From Deinococcus sp. KNUC1210 (GTDB lineage: Bacteria; Deinococcota; Deinococci; Deinococcales; Deinococcaceae): a stretch of DNA of 64,000 nt. The stretch's first letter is position 1. Every line of letters begins with the position of its first letter. The notes under the pieces are model-generated. The model had not been told where the DNA came from, ran no database searches, and saw only the letters and a program-made list of their open reading frames with translations. Positions 1 to 7,923 of this stretch are shown in pieces. The stretch lies in NCBI RefSeq assembly GCF_022344005.1, contig NZ_CP092193.1, positions 39,856-103,855 on the forward strand. The letters run 5' to 3'. The position numbers and the translations under genes are program-made.

Positions 1-597
1 CTCTCGGACGCTGAGGCGCTCGAAGCCGCGCTGATTGAAAACCTGCAGCGCGAAGGCATGGAGATCATCGACGAGGTGGACGCGACGCTGACCTTGGTCG
101 CCAACCGTCTGGGCATTCCCCGCGATCAGGCCCGCCACCGTCTGTTGGCGCACAAAGGCCGCACAGCGCCGCAGGAAGATCTGCCGGAACTGGAAGCGCT
201 GTTCGCGCTGCTGGGGCGCGGCACGTGGGAATCCTTCGTAAAGAACAAGCTCCGCATCCTCAACTGGCCAGACGTGGTGCTGGCGGCCATGCGCGATCAC
301 GGGTTGGCGTACAGCATCGCGGGGATCATCGCAGCGGCCCCGACCGAGCATCAGGCGGAGCTGCTGGCCTACGCGCTGACCAAGACCAGCAAGGCGCAGG
401 TGCGGACGCGGGCGAAGCAACTTAACCCGCCGAAATCACGTCTGGTCGACCGTCAACGCACGGTGTTGATGGCCCGGAAGCTGGCCTCTGAGCGCTGGCT
501 GGCGTCCCTCAACGAGGCAGACGAGAAGGAACTCGCCGCCTGGCTGAAGAAGATGCCCGAGCGGATCCGGCAGGCGGTCGAGCCGGGCAACGCGTGA
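1..597 (+). CDS. ParB/Spo0J-family partition protein, 5' end outside window
   Basis: The reading frame is open from base 1, so the start lies upstream. The visible part begins LSDAEALEAALIENLQREG; the ENLQRE segment is the hallmark box of ParB/Spo0J proteins, in the CTP-binding N-terminal domain. It is followed by a KorB-like helix-turn-helix region (LTLVANRLGIPRDQARHRLL) and an alpha-helical tail ending at a TGA. ParB proteins bind parS centromere sites and load with ParA to segregate a replicon; a nearby parA would be expected to the left, outside the window. The internal ATG at 58 lies inside the conserved box and is not the real start. It could instead be a ParB-like regulator or a plasmid or phage partition protein. 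Family call is secure, specific role less so. Confidence 0.8.
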   Translation, partial: LSDAEALEAALIENLQREGMEIIDEVDATLTLVANRLGIPRDQARHRLLAHKGRTAPQEDLPELEALFALLGRGTWESFVKNKLRILNWPDVVLAAMRDHGLAYSIAGIIAAAPTEHQAELLAYALTKTSKAQVRTRAKQLNPPKSRLVDRQRTVLMARKLASERWLASLNEADEKELAAWLKKMPERIRQAVEPGNA

Positions 598-740
598 CCG
601 ACTTTCGCCCAGGTCAACCACTCCCCCGTGATGGTCAGCGGGCGCAGGGGTCGCACGAGAGTCGGAACAGAATTTCCCGCTAAGGGATCCAGCTGTCTAT
701 TGACCTCGAACTAAGGCGGCAACGGGGGTAACCTGGGGCC

Positions 741-1748
741 ATGTCTCAGGTGTGGTGCCCGAGTCGTTTGACCCGTAGTCAGTTGGAGGAGCGGCGTTTG
801 GATGCGTTGCCATTGCTGGACGATCCAGCGTTGTCGACCAGCGCGTTGGCCGAGCAGTTTGGTGTGCAGGCGAGTACCGTTCGCACGTGGCGTCGACGGT
901 CTCGTCTTCAGGGGTGCCTCGACGCGCGTCCTATCACCGGCCGTCCATCTCAACTCTCGGATGAGTACGTCGCGGAACTGATCGACATCATCCGGGCAGG
1001 CCCCGATCCGCAACGCTTCCCGGATCAACGCTGGAATGCCCGTCGAGTGCGTGAACTGATCGGCCTCACATGTGGGATCTGGTATACCCCGGATTGGGTT
1101 GGGAAGCTGCTGCGAAGGTGGGGCTTCTCGTGGCAGAAAAGTGAGAAACGCGCTGTAGAACGCGACGAAGCTCGCATCGAGCGTTGGGTAGAGGAACAGC
1201 TTCCGATCTTGGAGCAAAAAGTCGAGGCCGGAGAAACGCTCATCTTTGTGGATGAGGTCGGGTTCAGTTTGAAACCAACCATGGCCTACAGCTGGGCACC
1301 ACGGGGCGAAACGCCCATCATCTTCGGCAAGACGAGCTGGTCGACGCTCTCCACGATTGGCGGGATTGCGACGTCCGGACACTTCTTGCAACACACGTCC
1401 CCAGGTTCCATCAAAGGCCCACAGGTCATCACATTCTTGACCCACGTCCTGCGTCACATCCCTGGGCGAGTCACGGTCTTGCTCGATCACGCCGCGATTC
1501 ACAAGACGAAGGCCTTGCACGCCTTCGTCCAGACGCAGACGCGTCTCAGCATCACGTACCTTCCACCGTATGCCCCGGAGCTCAACCCTGTCGAGCGGGT
1601 TTGGGCGTACGTCAAGCAGCAGATACTGGCGAATTTTTGTCCCGAGAACGTGTCCCAGCTCAAGTGTCGCCTGACCTTCGCTTGGCAGCGAGTGCGCACT
1701 CGCCAACTCCCGGCCCGCGTACTTGGCGTGACCTCTGTGGTGGTTTGA
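741..1748 (+). CDS. IS630-family transposase
   Basis: A 335-residue DDE transposase. Residues 30-60 form a helix-turn-helix (TSALAEQFGVQASTVRTWRR), followed by a second winged-helix-like DNA-binding segment (QRWNARRVRELI, residues 96-107). The catalytic core shows the IS630/Tc1-mariner triad: D171 in FVDEVGF, D249 in VLLDHAAIH and E285 in PELNPVERVWAY. Length and motif spacing match intact family members and no frame break is seen. IS630 elements cut and paste into TA dinucleotides. I could not define convincing terminal inverted repeats in 600-740 or 1749-1780, so element borders are not given. It lies between the parB end and an unrelated small membrane gene. Confidence 0.9.
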   Translation: MSQVWCPSRLTRSQLEERRLDALPLLDDPALSTSALAEQFGVQASTVRTWRRRSRLQGCLDARPITGRPSQLSDEYVAELIDIIRAGPDPQRFPDQRWNARRVRELIGLTCGIWYTPDWVGKLLRRWGFSWQKSEKRAVERDEARIERWVEEQLPILEQKVEAGETLIFVDEVGFSLKPTMAYSWAPRGETPIIFGKTSWSTLSTIGGIATSGHFLQHTSPGSIKGPQVITFLTHVLRHIPGRVTVLLDHAAIHKTKALHAFVQTQTRLSITYLPPYAPELNPVERVWAYVKQQILANFCPENVSQLKCRLTFAWQRVRTRQLPARVLGVTSVVV

Positions 1749-1777
1749 CACAGGGGCGCAAGGCGTATTCTCAACGC

Positions 1778-2041
1778 ATGAGCCAGCCCAAGCCCCGCTC
1801 TGACTGGGAACGTATTCTGCCAATAGGCTGGTTCGTGCCGTTCACTTTAACTCCGTATCACGTCTTACCCTGGTGGTGGACGTCCGATTTCAACAACTTC
1901 TACTTGGTTGGATACCCACTTCTGCTTGTCTTGGTGGCCTGGGGCACTCGTCGAATCCAAATGTTGACGTTTTGGATGGTTGCATTGGTGTTTTCTCTGT
2001 TGCTCTTTATTGCCGGCAAGTTTGTCGAGGTAATGAGATGA
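1778..2041 (+). CDS. Small two-helix membrane protein
   Basis: An 87-residue protein starting MSQPKPRSDWERILPIGW. The frame extends further upstream, but that part only shadows the transposase, so the ATG at 1778, 29 bases after the transposase stop, is preferred. Two hydrophobic stretches (residues about 41-55, YLVGYPLLLVLVAW, and 62-81, LTFWMVALVFSLLLFIAGKF) separated by RRIQ predict a hairpin membrane protein; an aromatic-rich stretch (HVLPWWW) precedes the first. No family is recognised. No strong ribosome-binding site is visible, as in many leaderless or weakly initiated Deinococcus genes. Confidence 0.55.
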   Translation: MSQPKPRSDWERILPIGWFVPFTLTPYHVLPWWWTSDFNNFYLVGYPLLLVLVAWGTRRIQMLTFWMVALVFSLLLFIAGKFVEVMR

Positions 2042-2603
2042 GCGAGGGTGATCGCGGGGAGGCGCTCAGTGGGACACAGCACAGACCTGCAAACCCACCA
2101 GGACATCCATCCAGCGGGTGCTGGTGATGGCGTTTGGCCGTCTCCACCAAGCTCTTGGTCATCGCGTTGCTCTTGGCTCCCCGCTGGGTCGTGCTGCACT
2201 GAGAGACCTTGCGAGCATTCACCCCTGAACACAGGTCGTGCGTCGCCGCGTTCCTGGTGGGTGGGACGGTAAGGTACCAGTCGGTCTGATAGGGCAATAC
2301 ACTTCCCGAATGAACCCCATTGCGTTGCACCCTTAATTCGGGGTCAATAGTTGGGATCTCAGAGTCGAACCCGGCAGCGTCAGTCAACCAGGAATCTGAC
2401 CCTATTTGGACAGGTTTGACGTGAATTCTTGACGTCGAGTTGGGGTATACCCTAATTGGACATGTAGCCTGCTGAGGCAGGGTCTGCCAATCCTTCCCCG
2501 CCGAGCGCGATGCAGCGCAGTCCACCTTCTGCCGCCGGTGAAGGCTCAAGAGGTCTTGGCGTGATCGGGCGTCCAGCCACACGGCACGCCTCGAAAGTGA
2601 GGG
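2042..2603. other. Non-coding stretch with transposase debris
   Basis: No convincing intact gene lies here. The only protein-like signal is an IS66-type fragment on the minus strand (2107-2186). The rest has poor codon structure in all frames; minus-strand open frames across it read as low-complexity shadows. No tRNA or strong hairpin was noticed. Confidence 0.4.
2107..2186 (-). pseudogene. IS66-family TnpC C-terminal remnant
   Basis: Read on the minus strand this gives QRGAKSNAMTKSLVETAKRH, which resembles the conserved C-terminal motif of IS66 transposases (KGAxAxAxIYSLIETAKxNGL). No other IS66 motif, accessory tnpA/tnpB or inverted repeat is visible nearby, so only a scrap remains. The assignment rests on one short motif recalled from memory. 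Confidence 0.35.
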
Positions 2604-3440
2604 ATGACTTCGCCCTCTCCCGCCACCCGGTCCACCACTCAGGGCCGTTCCGTTCCTTCGTTCCATCACATCCGGCGCGGCCAGGGCAAGCCGCTGCTGT
2701 TGATCCATGGGCTGGGCAGTTCCTGGCAAACCTGGGCGCCGATTCTGGCCGGACTAGAGGCGGAGCGTGAGGTCATCGCTGTCGATCTGCCCGGCTTCGG
2801 TCACACGCCCCCACTGCCCGGTGAAGTGAGCATCGCCACGCTCGCCGATGCGCTGACCGATTTTCTGACGCGGGAGAACCTCCTGGGCATCGACGCAGTA
2901 GGCACCTCGATGGGCGCTCGTCTGGTGCTGGAACTCGTGAGGCGTGGCGGCATCCTGGGAGCGGTGGTGTCACTTGATCCAGGCGGGTTCTGGCGGGGCT
3001 GGGAACGGGGCTTCTTCTACAGCACGGTGGCCGCGTCTATTAAACTGATCCGTGCGCTTCAACCTGCCATGCCTTCCCTGACGGCTTCTCCCGTCGGCCG
3101 CAGCGCCCTGTTCGCCCAGTTCTCCTCGCATCCCTGGGCCTTAGCGCCGGACCTCACCCTGACCGAGATGAGGAGCTTCGCTGCCTCGCCTTCAACCGAC
3201 GAACTGCTGCGCGACCTGGTGTTCGGCGAGGCGCAGCAAGGGATCCCCCGGGGCCGGTTGGAGCACCCGTTGGTGATCGGCTGGGGCCGCTGGGACCGGG
3301 TGTGTCTGCCAGCACAGGCATCAAGGGCACAGGCGTTGTTTCCCGACGCCCGGCTGCACTGGTTCGACCACAGCGGCCACTTCCCGCACTGGGACATGCC
3401 TGCACAGACGCTGCGGCTGATTCTGGACGCCACGGCCTGA
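2604..3440 (+). CDS. Alpha/beta-hydrolase fold protein
   Basis: A 278-residue serine hydrolase of the alpha/beta fold. The oxyanion-hole HG lies in LLLIHGLGSSW (residues 31-41), the nucleophile elbow is GTSMGA with S102, the acid is probably D231 (IGWGRWDRV) and the base H259 (DHSGHFPHW). It has no signal peptide, so it is cytoplasmic. Length matches single-domain esterase, epoxide-hydrolase or C-C hydrolase relatives; substrate cannot be predicted. The chosen ATG gives a somewhat long Ser/Thr-rich N-terminus; starts further in are possible. It is followed by a 273-bp intergenic region with a terminator hairpin. Confidence 0.85.
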   Translation: MTSPSPATRSTTQGRSVPSFHHIRRGQGKPLLLIHGLGSSWQTWAPILAGLEAEREVIAVDLPGFGHTPPLPGEVSIATLADALTDFLTRENLLGIDAVGTSMGARLVLELVRRGGILGAVVSLDPGGFWRGWERGFFYSTVAASIKLIRALQPAMPSLTASPVGRSALFAQFSSHPWALAPDLTLTEMRSFAASPSTDELLRDLVFGEAQQGIPRGRLEHPLVIGWGRWDRVCLPAQASRAQALFPDARLHWFDHSGHFPHWDMPAQTLRLILDATA

Positions 3441-3651
3441 CAGGGTGGCCAGCTGTTCTGGCAGTCTATTGAATGTCCCGGCCACCATCGCGTTGGAGGC
3501 GTCACCCTGAAGGCGTGAGGCATGACGGATCTCTCCTTACAAGCTGGCTCCTTTGAGGTGCACTCAGTGTGGCCGCTGATCAAGGTGACTTATCTGAGCC
3601 GATCGTCTCGGACGGAAGTTCATTTTCCCCAAGGGTGAAACCGCGTTCCTG

Positions 3652-3694
3652 TCAAGGAAGACGCCCGCAGTCTGCCTGCGGGCGTCTTCCTTGA
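3652..3694. terminator. Strong hairpin, likely bidirectional terminator
   Basis: Perfect 19-bp inverted repeat (3652-3670 and 3676-3694) with a 5-base loop, located 20 bases beyond the stop of the minus-strand gene ending at 3714 and downstream of the plus-strand hydrolase ending at 3440. A T-rich stretch follows in either direction only weakly (CTTCCTTGA). Confidence 0.75.
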
Positions 3695-3713
3695 TGAACT
3701 TCGAAGAACAGTC

Positions 3714-4301
3714 CTACTGCTGCAACTCGCTGAGAATCCTGGCTGTTAATTCAACGTGCTCGGTGAACTGATTGAGTGCCAGGGTCGCCAGGTGCCTCCC
3801 CTGCTGTTCTGCAAAGGTGGGCTCACTGGGAGTGGTGTTCTTGAGGTACGCCGTCGCCAGATTCATCAGAAAAATATGGTTGTCATGCTGCGCAGTGATG
3901 TAAGCCACGTCGAACTCGCGTCCCGGCGCTGCACTCCGGATCTTGGCCAGGGTTGCCTTGGCCTTGGCGTCCATCGGGGGCGTCGGCGTCTTCAACTCCT
4001 GTAGAACAGTGGTGACGGCAATGGCCTCACGCAGCTCAAAGCGGGCGAACTCCCGGGTGTCTGCCTGGGTTGCCCGCAGGACGGCCAGCTGACTGACGAT
4101 CCGCGACAGGGTCGCCGGACCGACCACGCCCATTCGGAAGTCTTTCTCGGTCAACCCCATCTTCATGCTGGCGGCGCCGACGGTACTGCCCAAGCCGAGC
4201 AAGCCCACGCCTAGGCCTGCTGCTGTCAGTTTGCTAAGGAATACGCGGCGGTCATTCGTTTCTGCGCTCAGCTCAGCGTTCATCTGGTCAACTTCACTCA
4301 T
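3714..4301 (-). CDS. Tat-exported DUF4142-like protein
   Basis: A 195-residue protein. Residues 17-43 look like a twin-arginine signal peptide (NDRRVFLSKL followed by a Gly/Leu/Ala-rich core ending near VGAA). The mature part is all-helical with the DUF4142 pattern (FARFELREAIAV; FDVAYITAQHDNHIFLMN), a ferritin-like four-helix domain found in secreted proteins of bacteria. Its role is unknown in the family; stress roles have been proposed. It ends just before the strong hairpin at 3652-3694. The 165-bp gap upstream (4302-4466) should hold its promoter. The Tat call depends on RR followed by VFL, which fits the consensus. Confidence 0.7.
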   Translation of the reverse strand: MSEVDQMNAELSAETNDRRVFLSKLTAAGLGVGLLGLGSTVGAASMKMGLTEKDFRMGVVGPATLSRIVSQLAVLRATQADTREFARFELREAIAVTTVLQELKTPTPPMDAKAKATLAKIRSAAPGREFDVAYITAQHDNHIFLMNLATAYLKNTTPSEPTFAEQQGRHLATLALNQFTEHVELTARILSELQQ

Positions 4302-4466
4302 GGTGTCCTCTGCTCAACTCTTCCGTCGGCATGGACGGTTAGAAATAGGATCTTCGGTGAAAACAAATTGCTGGTAAAGGGCAGTATCGCCGCTGATATC
4401 TGTGGTGCATCAGCAGTCAGGCAAGAGGAATGCGGAGGGCGATGGCTCAAAGCGTGATCCGTTCTC

Positions 4467-5354
4467 TCACTTCAGTGTTTTGGCCCAGGCGATGATGGCA
4501 GCATTCATGGCGCTCGCCTTCTCATAGATAGCAGCGTGGGCTGCCCCCGGAATGATCACCAGCTTGGAACCCACGATGTTCTGCTGCATCTTCATGCTGA
4601 ACTCGGGAGGGTACACCGTATCTTCGAGGCCCTCGAGGATCAGGGTCGGCACCCGGATGGTCTTCAGGGTCGGCACTGAGTCGGGGCGATTCGCCAACAC
4701 CATCGCGCCGGCCACGTCACCAGCGACGCTCGCCTGGCTCACGATGGCGGTCAGGGCCTTGGCATCACCGGGGCGGTTCATCCGAGTCTGACCCGTCAGC
4801 ATGTCCTTGAGCAGCTCCGGAGCCAACGACTGCGAGCCGTACAGCGTGGCTTTCTGGGCCATGCCTTTCCAGAGATTCTGTTCGACGATGCCAGCCGGAT
4901 TAGCAAGGGTGTCGATCAGGATCATGCCCATGAACCGCTCGGGCGCTTCGCGATACATCTCGAAGGTGATCGGGCCGCCCATGCTCATGCCGCCGATGAT
5001 CGCCTTGGGCACTTGCAGCTTGTCCATGACCGCGAGCGCGTCTTTGGCATAGGTCTGCAGGTCGCCGGGGGCGTCAGTGGGAGCGCTGCTCATGCCGTAT
5101 CCCCGGTGGTCAATGGTAATGACCCGGTAGCCGGCCGCTGCCAGTACGTCACGGTTGCGCGCGAATAGTTCGCCTGAGAGCGGGTAGCCGTGCAGCAGCA
5201 GTATAGGAGTACCGTTACCGACGGAGACGTAGTGAATCTGAGCGCCGTTGATGTCCAGCATCCCTTCCTGTCGCCCGGGACTGCCGCCTGCGGAAGCGGT
5301 CGTGGTGAGCAGGGCGACTGACAGCATCAGAACTTGTTTTTGCAGGGTGATCAT
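4467..5354 (-). CDS. Secreted alpha/beta hydrolase
   Basis: A 295-residue protein starting MITLQKQVLM, with a good Shine-Dalgarno sequence (GGAGGAAT, 8 bases upstream). The frame extends upstream but that part lacks a ribosome-binding site and runs into the regulatory region. Residues 1-22 are a signal peptide (LSVALLTTTASA). The fold is alpha/beta hydrolase: HG at LLLHGYPLS, nucleophile S124 in GGMSMGG, acid D245 in LEGLEDTVYP, base H273 in PGAAHAAIY. The closest recalled families are haloperoxidase-like or proline-iminopeptidase-like esterases. It is divergent from the TetR gene at 5481, with a palindrome between them, so control by that regulator is likely. Confidence 0.82.
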   Translation of the reverse strand: MITLQKQVLMLSVALLTTTASAGGSPGRQEGMLDINGAQIHYVSVGNGTPILLLHGYPLSGELFARNRDVLAAAGYRVITIDHRGYGMSSAPTDAPGDLQTYAKDALAVMDKLQVPKAIIGGMSMGGPITFEMYREAPERFMGMILIDTLANPAGIVEQNLWKGMAQKATLYGSQSLAPELLKDMLTGQTRMNRPGDAKALTAIVSQASVAGDVAGAMVLANRPDSVPTLKTIRVPTLILEGLEDTVYPPEFSMKMQQNIVGSKLVIIPGAAHAAIYEKASAMNAAIIAWAKTLK

Positions 5355-5405
5355 CTTGGATTCCTCCGTGAGGGTGAGAGCGTGAAAACAGGTATGAGCG
5401 ACTTG

Positions 5406-5419
5406 GTTGGATTTCCAAC
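5406..5419. promoter_or_regulatory. Candidate TetR operator
   Basis: The 14-bp palindrome GTTGGATTTCCAAC (arms GTTGGA/TCCAAC around TT) sits in the gap between the divergent hydrolase (start 5354) and TetR (start about 5481) genes. Location and dyad symmetry fit a local TetR operator controlling both. Confidence 0.45.
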
Positions 5420-5480
5420 TGATCTTAACCGCAAGCGTCATCACCAACATCCGGTCGCGCTTCATGTCATCTTGTGGCCC

Positions 5481-6050
5481 GTGGAACCGCGTCAGGGAGC
5501 ATTGACGAAACGAAACGAGATCGTGGCCGCAGCGTTAGAGCTCTACCGGACCTTCGGTGTCGGTGGAACAACTCTCAAGAACGTCTCTGACGCGTCGGAA
5601 GTTCCACTTGGCAACCTGTACTACTACTTCAAGACCCGCAGCCAGCTGGTGCTGGCCGTGCTGGACGAGTGCGAGCACGAATTGCAGACGCTGTTGAAAC
5701 GGCTCTCGGGGCTCAGTCCCGTTGCGTGGCTGGACGCCTATTTTGAATGGCTGCTCACCGACCCGGCGGCCGCTGCCCGCTTCGGTTGTCCCTTCGGTGC
5801 GTTGGCTCTAGAGCTGCGCGCGCTGAGTGATCCGGCCGCAGATCGGGCCGCTGAGACCGTGGAAACCTATTTCAGGGCCGTGTGCGTTCAGACGGTCGCG
5901 CTCGGACTTCCTCTAACATTTGCTGACGATCTGTTCACTGCTGTTCAGGGAAGTTACACGGTCGCACGGGTCAGAGGTGACGCGGCCTTCTTCCAGGCCA
6001 GCATTCAGCGCCTGCGTGACCGCACAATGCAGACTATCGGAGCGGTCTAA
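5481..6050 (+). CDS. TetR-family transcriptional regulator
   Basis: About 189 residues. The N-terminal helix-turn-helix is canonical TetR: KRNEIVAAALELYRTFGVGG, then LKNVSDASEVPLGNLYYYFK with the recognition helix and the YYYFK signature. The C-terminal ligand-binding part is helical. The start is uncertain. The frame opens to 5334, but the upstream segment contains the candidate operator; GTG at 5481 or TTG at 5502 (giving a start at MTKRNEIV) give normal N-termini. Divergent from the secreted hydrolase, which it probably represses together with itself. Confidence 0.85.
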   Translation: MEPRQGALTKRNEIVAAALELYRTFGVGGTTLKNVSDASEVPLGNLYYYFKTRSQLVLAVLDECEHELQTLLKRLSGLSPVAWLDAYFEWLLTDPAAAARFGCPFGALALELRALSDPAADRAAETVETYFRAVCVQTVALGLPLTFADDLFTAVQGSYTVARVRGDAAFFQASIQRLRDRTMQTIGAV

Positions 6051-6057
6051 ACCAGCA

Positions 6058-6177
6058 GTGTTCGCTAGACAGATCCTTATCCTGGGGCGCTCGGTCACGT
6101 CCCTGGCGGCCCTGACGCGTGCGGAAGCCCGCCGTGTGGAACTGGTGGTCAAGCGCAGCATGGAAGCGGCCGCATGA
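6058..6177 (+). pseudogene. C-terminal scrap of a phage/plasmid-type gene
   Basis: In this frame the sequence reads QILILGRSVTSLAALTRAEA and ends SMEAAA at a TGA that overlaps the ATG of the next frame (ATGA). The text looks like the C-terminus of a GC-rich early phage or plasmid gene, with the same 4-base overlap style as the prophage early operon further right. No start or N-terminal part is present after the TetR stop at 6050, so it is a truncated relic. Confidence 0.35.
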
Positions 6178-6482
6178 TCTACTTCCTGGAGACCAATCAG
6201 CCGCCCAGCCTGACCGCTGTCACCTCCCGCACCAGCCGCCACCAGACCGATGCGGCAGACCCTCAGACGCTGCAGGGCACCTTGTATCAGCACGTGAAGG
6301 CGGTGGGGGCGCGGGGCAGTGGCGACCCCCACGCCCCACTCGTCAGCGTGGCTGCGTACACCGACACCCTGATCGTCCAGGCGTACCACAACGGCACCGA
6401 TTGGCACTACAGCAGCACGCGGCAAGACGCACGCGGCCCACGATCACCTGCCGGGGGCAGAGGTCATGCACCTCAAAATTAG
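6174..6482 (+). CDS. Hypothetical protein, probably truncated at island edge
   Basis: Up to 102 residues starting MIYFLETNQPPSL, overlapping the preceding relic by ATGA. The first 85 or so residues look like real GC-rich coding sequence (TLQGTLYQHVKAVGARGSGD, YTDTLIVQAYHNGTDWHYS). The last 17 are arginine/glycine-rich and run to the point where base composition drops sharply to AT-rich DNA. The gene was probably cut by acquisition of the defence island. No family recognised. Confidence 0.4.
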   Translation: MIYFLETNQPPSLTAVTSRTSRHQTDAADPQTLQGTLYQHVKAVGARGSGDPHAPLVSVAAYTDTLIVQAYHNGTDWHYSSTRQDARGPRSPAGGRGHAPQN

Positions 6483-6559
6483 TATTTCAATGTGAAAAAC
6501 ATCATTTTCACGCCTATCACTCTGCAAGATTAAAAAGACAGTTGTCAGCGATAACTGCT

Positions 6560-6589
6560 TTGGGATGGCTAAGTTAGCGCAAATATATT
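6560..6589 (+). promoter_or_regulatory. Candidate promoter of the AriA-AriB pair
   Basis: TTGGGA at 6560-6565 and TATATT at 6584-6589 with 18-bp spacing. The predicted transcript would begin near 6596-6600, almost at the GTG at 6601, giving a leaderless or near-leaderless message. Upstream DNA from 6483 is AT-rich. Confidence 0.4.
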
Positions 6590-6600
6590 ATTCTGTCAGC

Positions 6601-7923
6601 GTGAAGATCACATCAATAGAAGTTAGTGATTTTTGGGGATATCGGTCTCTTCAATTTAAACTGAAAAAAGACGTTAACTTAATTATAGGTAAGAACGGAT
6701 CAGGCAAGACTCAGCTCTTAAGTCTTATAATAGCTGCTATAAATGTAAATCTTGACAAAATAAAAGATATAAGCTTTAGTAAATTATCTATCAAATACAA
6801 TAAAGGTAAACAAAGTGGTATTTTAGAGGTAAGTAAGGAAACTTTAGAATTTGAAAGATCAATAAAAAGGGTTAACGGCATTAGAAACAACAGTATAGCA
6901 AAGATACCTATTGTAAGGTATTTCCTAGACGGTAAATCATATATAATTCAGGAAAGAGATTCCGCTTATACGATGGGCTTCAGTATTGACCAAGAAACGG
7001 AAAATGTTTCCGTTGATCACATGCATGATATATTAGGTAGAGTATTTAAAACCGTATTTCTAAGTGTAAGCAGAAGAAATGACGACATCAAAGTTCGCTT
7101 CAACGGCGAAAGGTTTACAGGGCAATCGGTAAGGACAGAGGCAATAGAGCAAAAAATCGGAAACCTACTGGACAGACTTGGTAATAACAGAGTGAGATTA
7201 GCTAATTTAGTTGCATCAGTGAACAAAAAAGGTGAGAAAGATTTATTAACAACGCTACTATTCAGCCAAAATGACGCTGTAATTCCAGCGATAGAGGCAT
7301 TTGATAGCGCTAAAGCTAAAAGTTCTTTAATAGGTACGCTTAAGAATCTCGACTTTCTTGATGATCAGCTGCTCGATAGAATTGAATCTACATTCATAGA
7401 TGTTGAGACATATATCCCCAGAAGAAACGAGATATTTCAAAATGTACAAAGTGATATCGAGAGTTTTAATAGGCTAGTTGCAGCTATGGAATTCATATCT
7501 AAGGTGAGTAAGGTTAGCAAAATCGCTGTTAATACAGAAAGAGAGAAAGACAAAATTATGTCACCTTGGGATGCATATATAAACACTCTGCAAGATTTTA
7601 TGCAGGACAAGAGCTTTAAATTTGACGAAGATGGTAGATTTAAGTCTTTCAAGAGTGAAAGACCTATAGAAATCGAGCAACTGTCCTCTGGTGAGAAGCA
7701 AATTTTTGTAATGCTAACCGATGCTTATCTAGAAAGTGGCGTAGATCATATATTTTTCGCCGACGAACCAGAACTATCTCTTCATTTAGAATGGCAAGAG
7801 AAAATATTACCAAGTCTTACTTTTCTGAATAGGAAAGCCCAGTATATAATGGTAACCCACAGCCCTGAGATTGCTGGCCGGTATCCTGATAGTATCTTCG
7901 ACATGGAGGATATTACGCAGTGA
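6601..7923 (+). CDS. ariA: AriA-like AAA15/ABC ATPase of a PARIS-type defence pair
   Basis: About 440 residues, AT-rich, beginning VKITSIEVSDFWGYRSL. Walker A is GKNGSGKT (residues 30-37), the ABC-like signature is LSSGEKQ in the C-terminal third, and Walker B is FFADEPELSLHLEW, followed by THSPEI. This is the OLD/RecF-like AAA_15/AAA_21 ATPase layout without a fused nuclease. The gene overlaps the DUF4435/TOPRIM gene by 4 bases; this pair is the architecture published as PARIS. There AriA is an ATPase scaffold that senses phage anti-restriction proteins and releases AriB. An ATG at 6565 is possible but lies within the candidate promoter and gives a non-conserved extension. It could be another ATPase-TOPRIM system. 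Confidence 0.72.
   Translation: MKITSIEVSDFWGYRSLQFKLKKDVNLIIGKNGSGKTQLLSLIIAAINVNLDKIKDISFSKLSIKYNKGKQSGILEVSKETLEFERSIKRVNGIRNNSIAKIPIVRYFLDGKSYIIQERDSAYTMGFSIDQETENVSVDHMHDILGRVFKTVFLSVSRRNDDIKVRFNGERFTGQSVRTEAIEQKIGNLLDRLGNNRVRLANLVASVNKKGEKDLLTTLLFSQNDAVIPAIEAFDSAKAKSSLIGTLKNLDFLDDQLLDRIESTFIDVETYIPRRNEIFQNVQSDIESFNRLVAAMEFISKVSKVSKIAVNTEREKDKIMSPWDAYINTLQDFMQDKSFKFDEDGRFKSFKSERPIEIEQLSSGEKQIFVMLTDAYLESGVDHIFFADEPELSLHLEWQEKILPSLTFLNRKAQYIMVTHSPEIAGRYPDSIFDMEDITQ

Noticed and set aside
700..1780. Search for IS630 terminal inverted repeats and a TA duplication
   Set aside because: Short similarities between 705-735 and the complement of 1745-1775 were too weak to define ends.
711..1823. 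Long minus-strand frame opposite the IS630 transposase
   Set aside because: It mirrors the transposase codons in a GC-rich gene and has no protein-like motifs; the plus-strand product has a full DDE triad.
2007..2729. 240-codon minus-strand frame in the gap after the small membrane gene
   Set aside because: Only about 27 residues resemble a transposase; the rest is low-quality and overlaps the hydrolase start.
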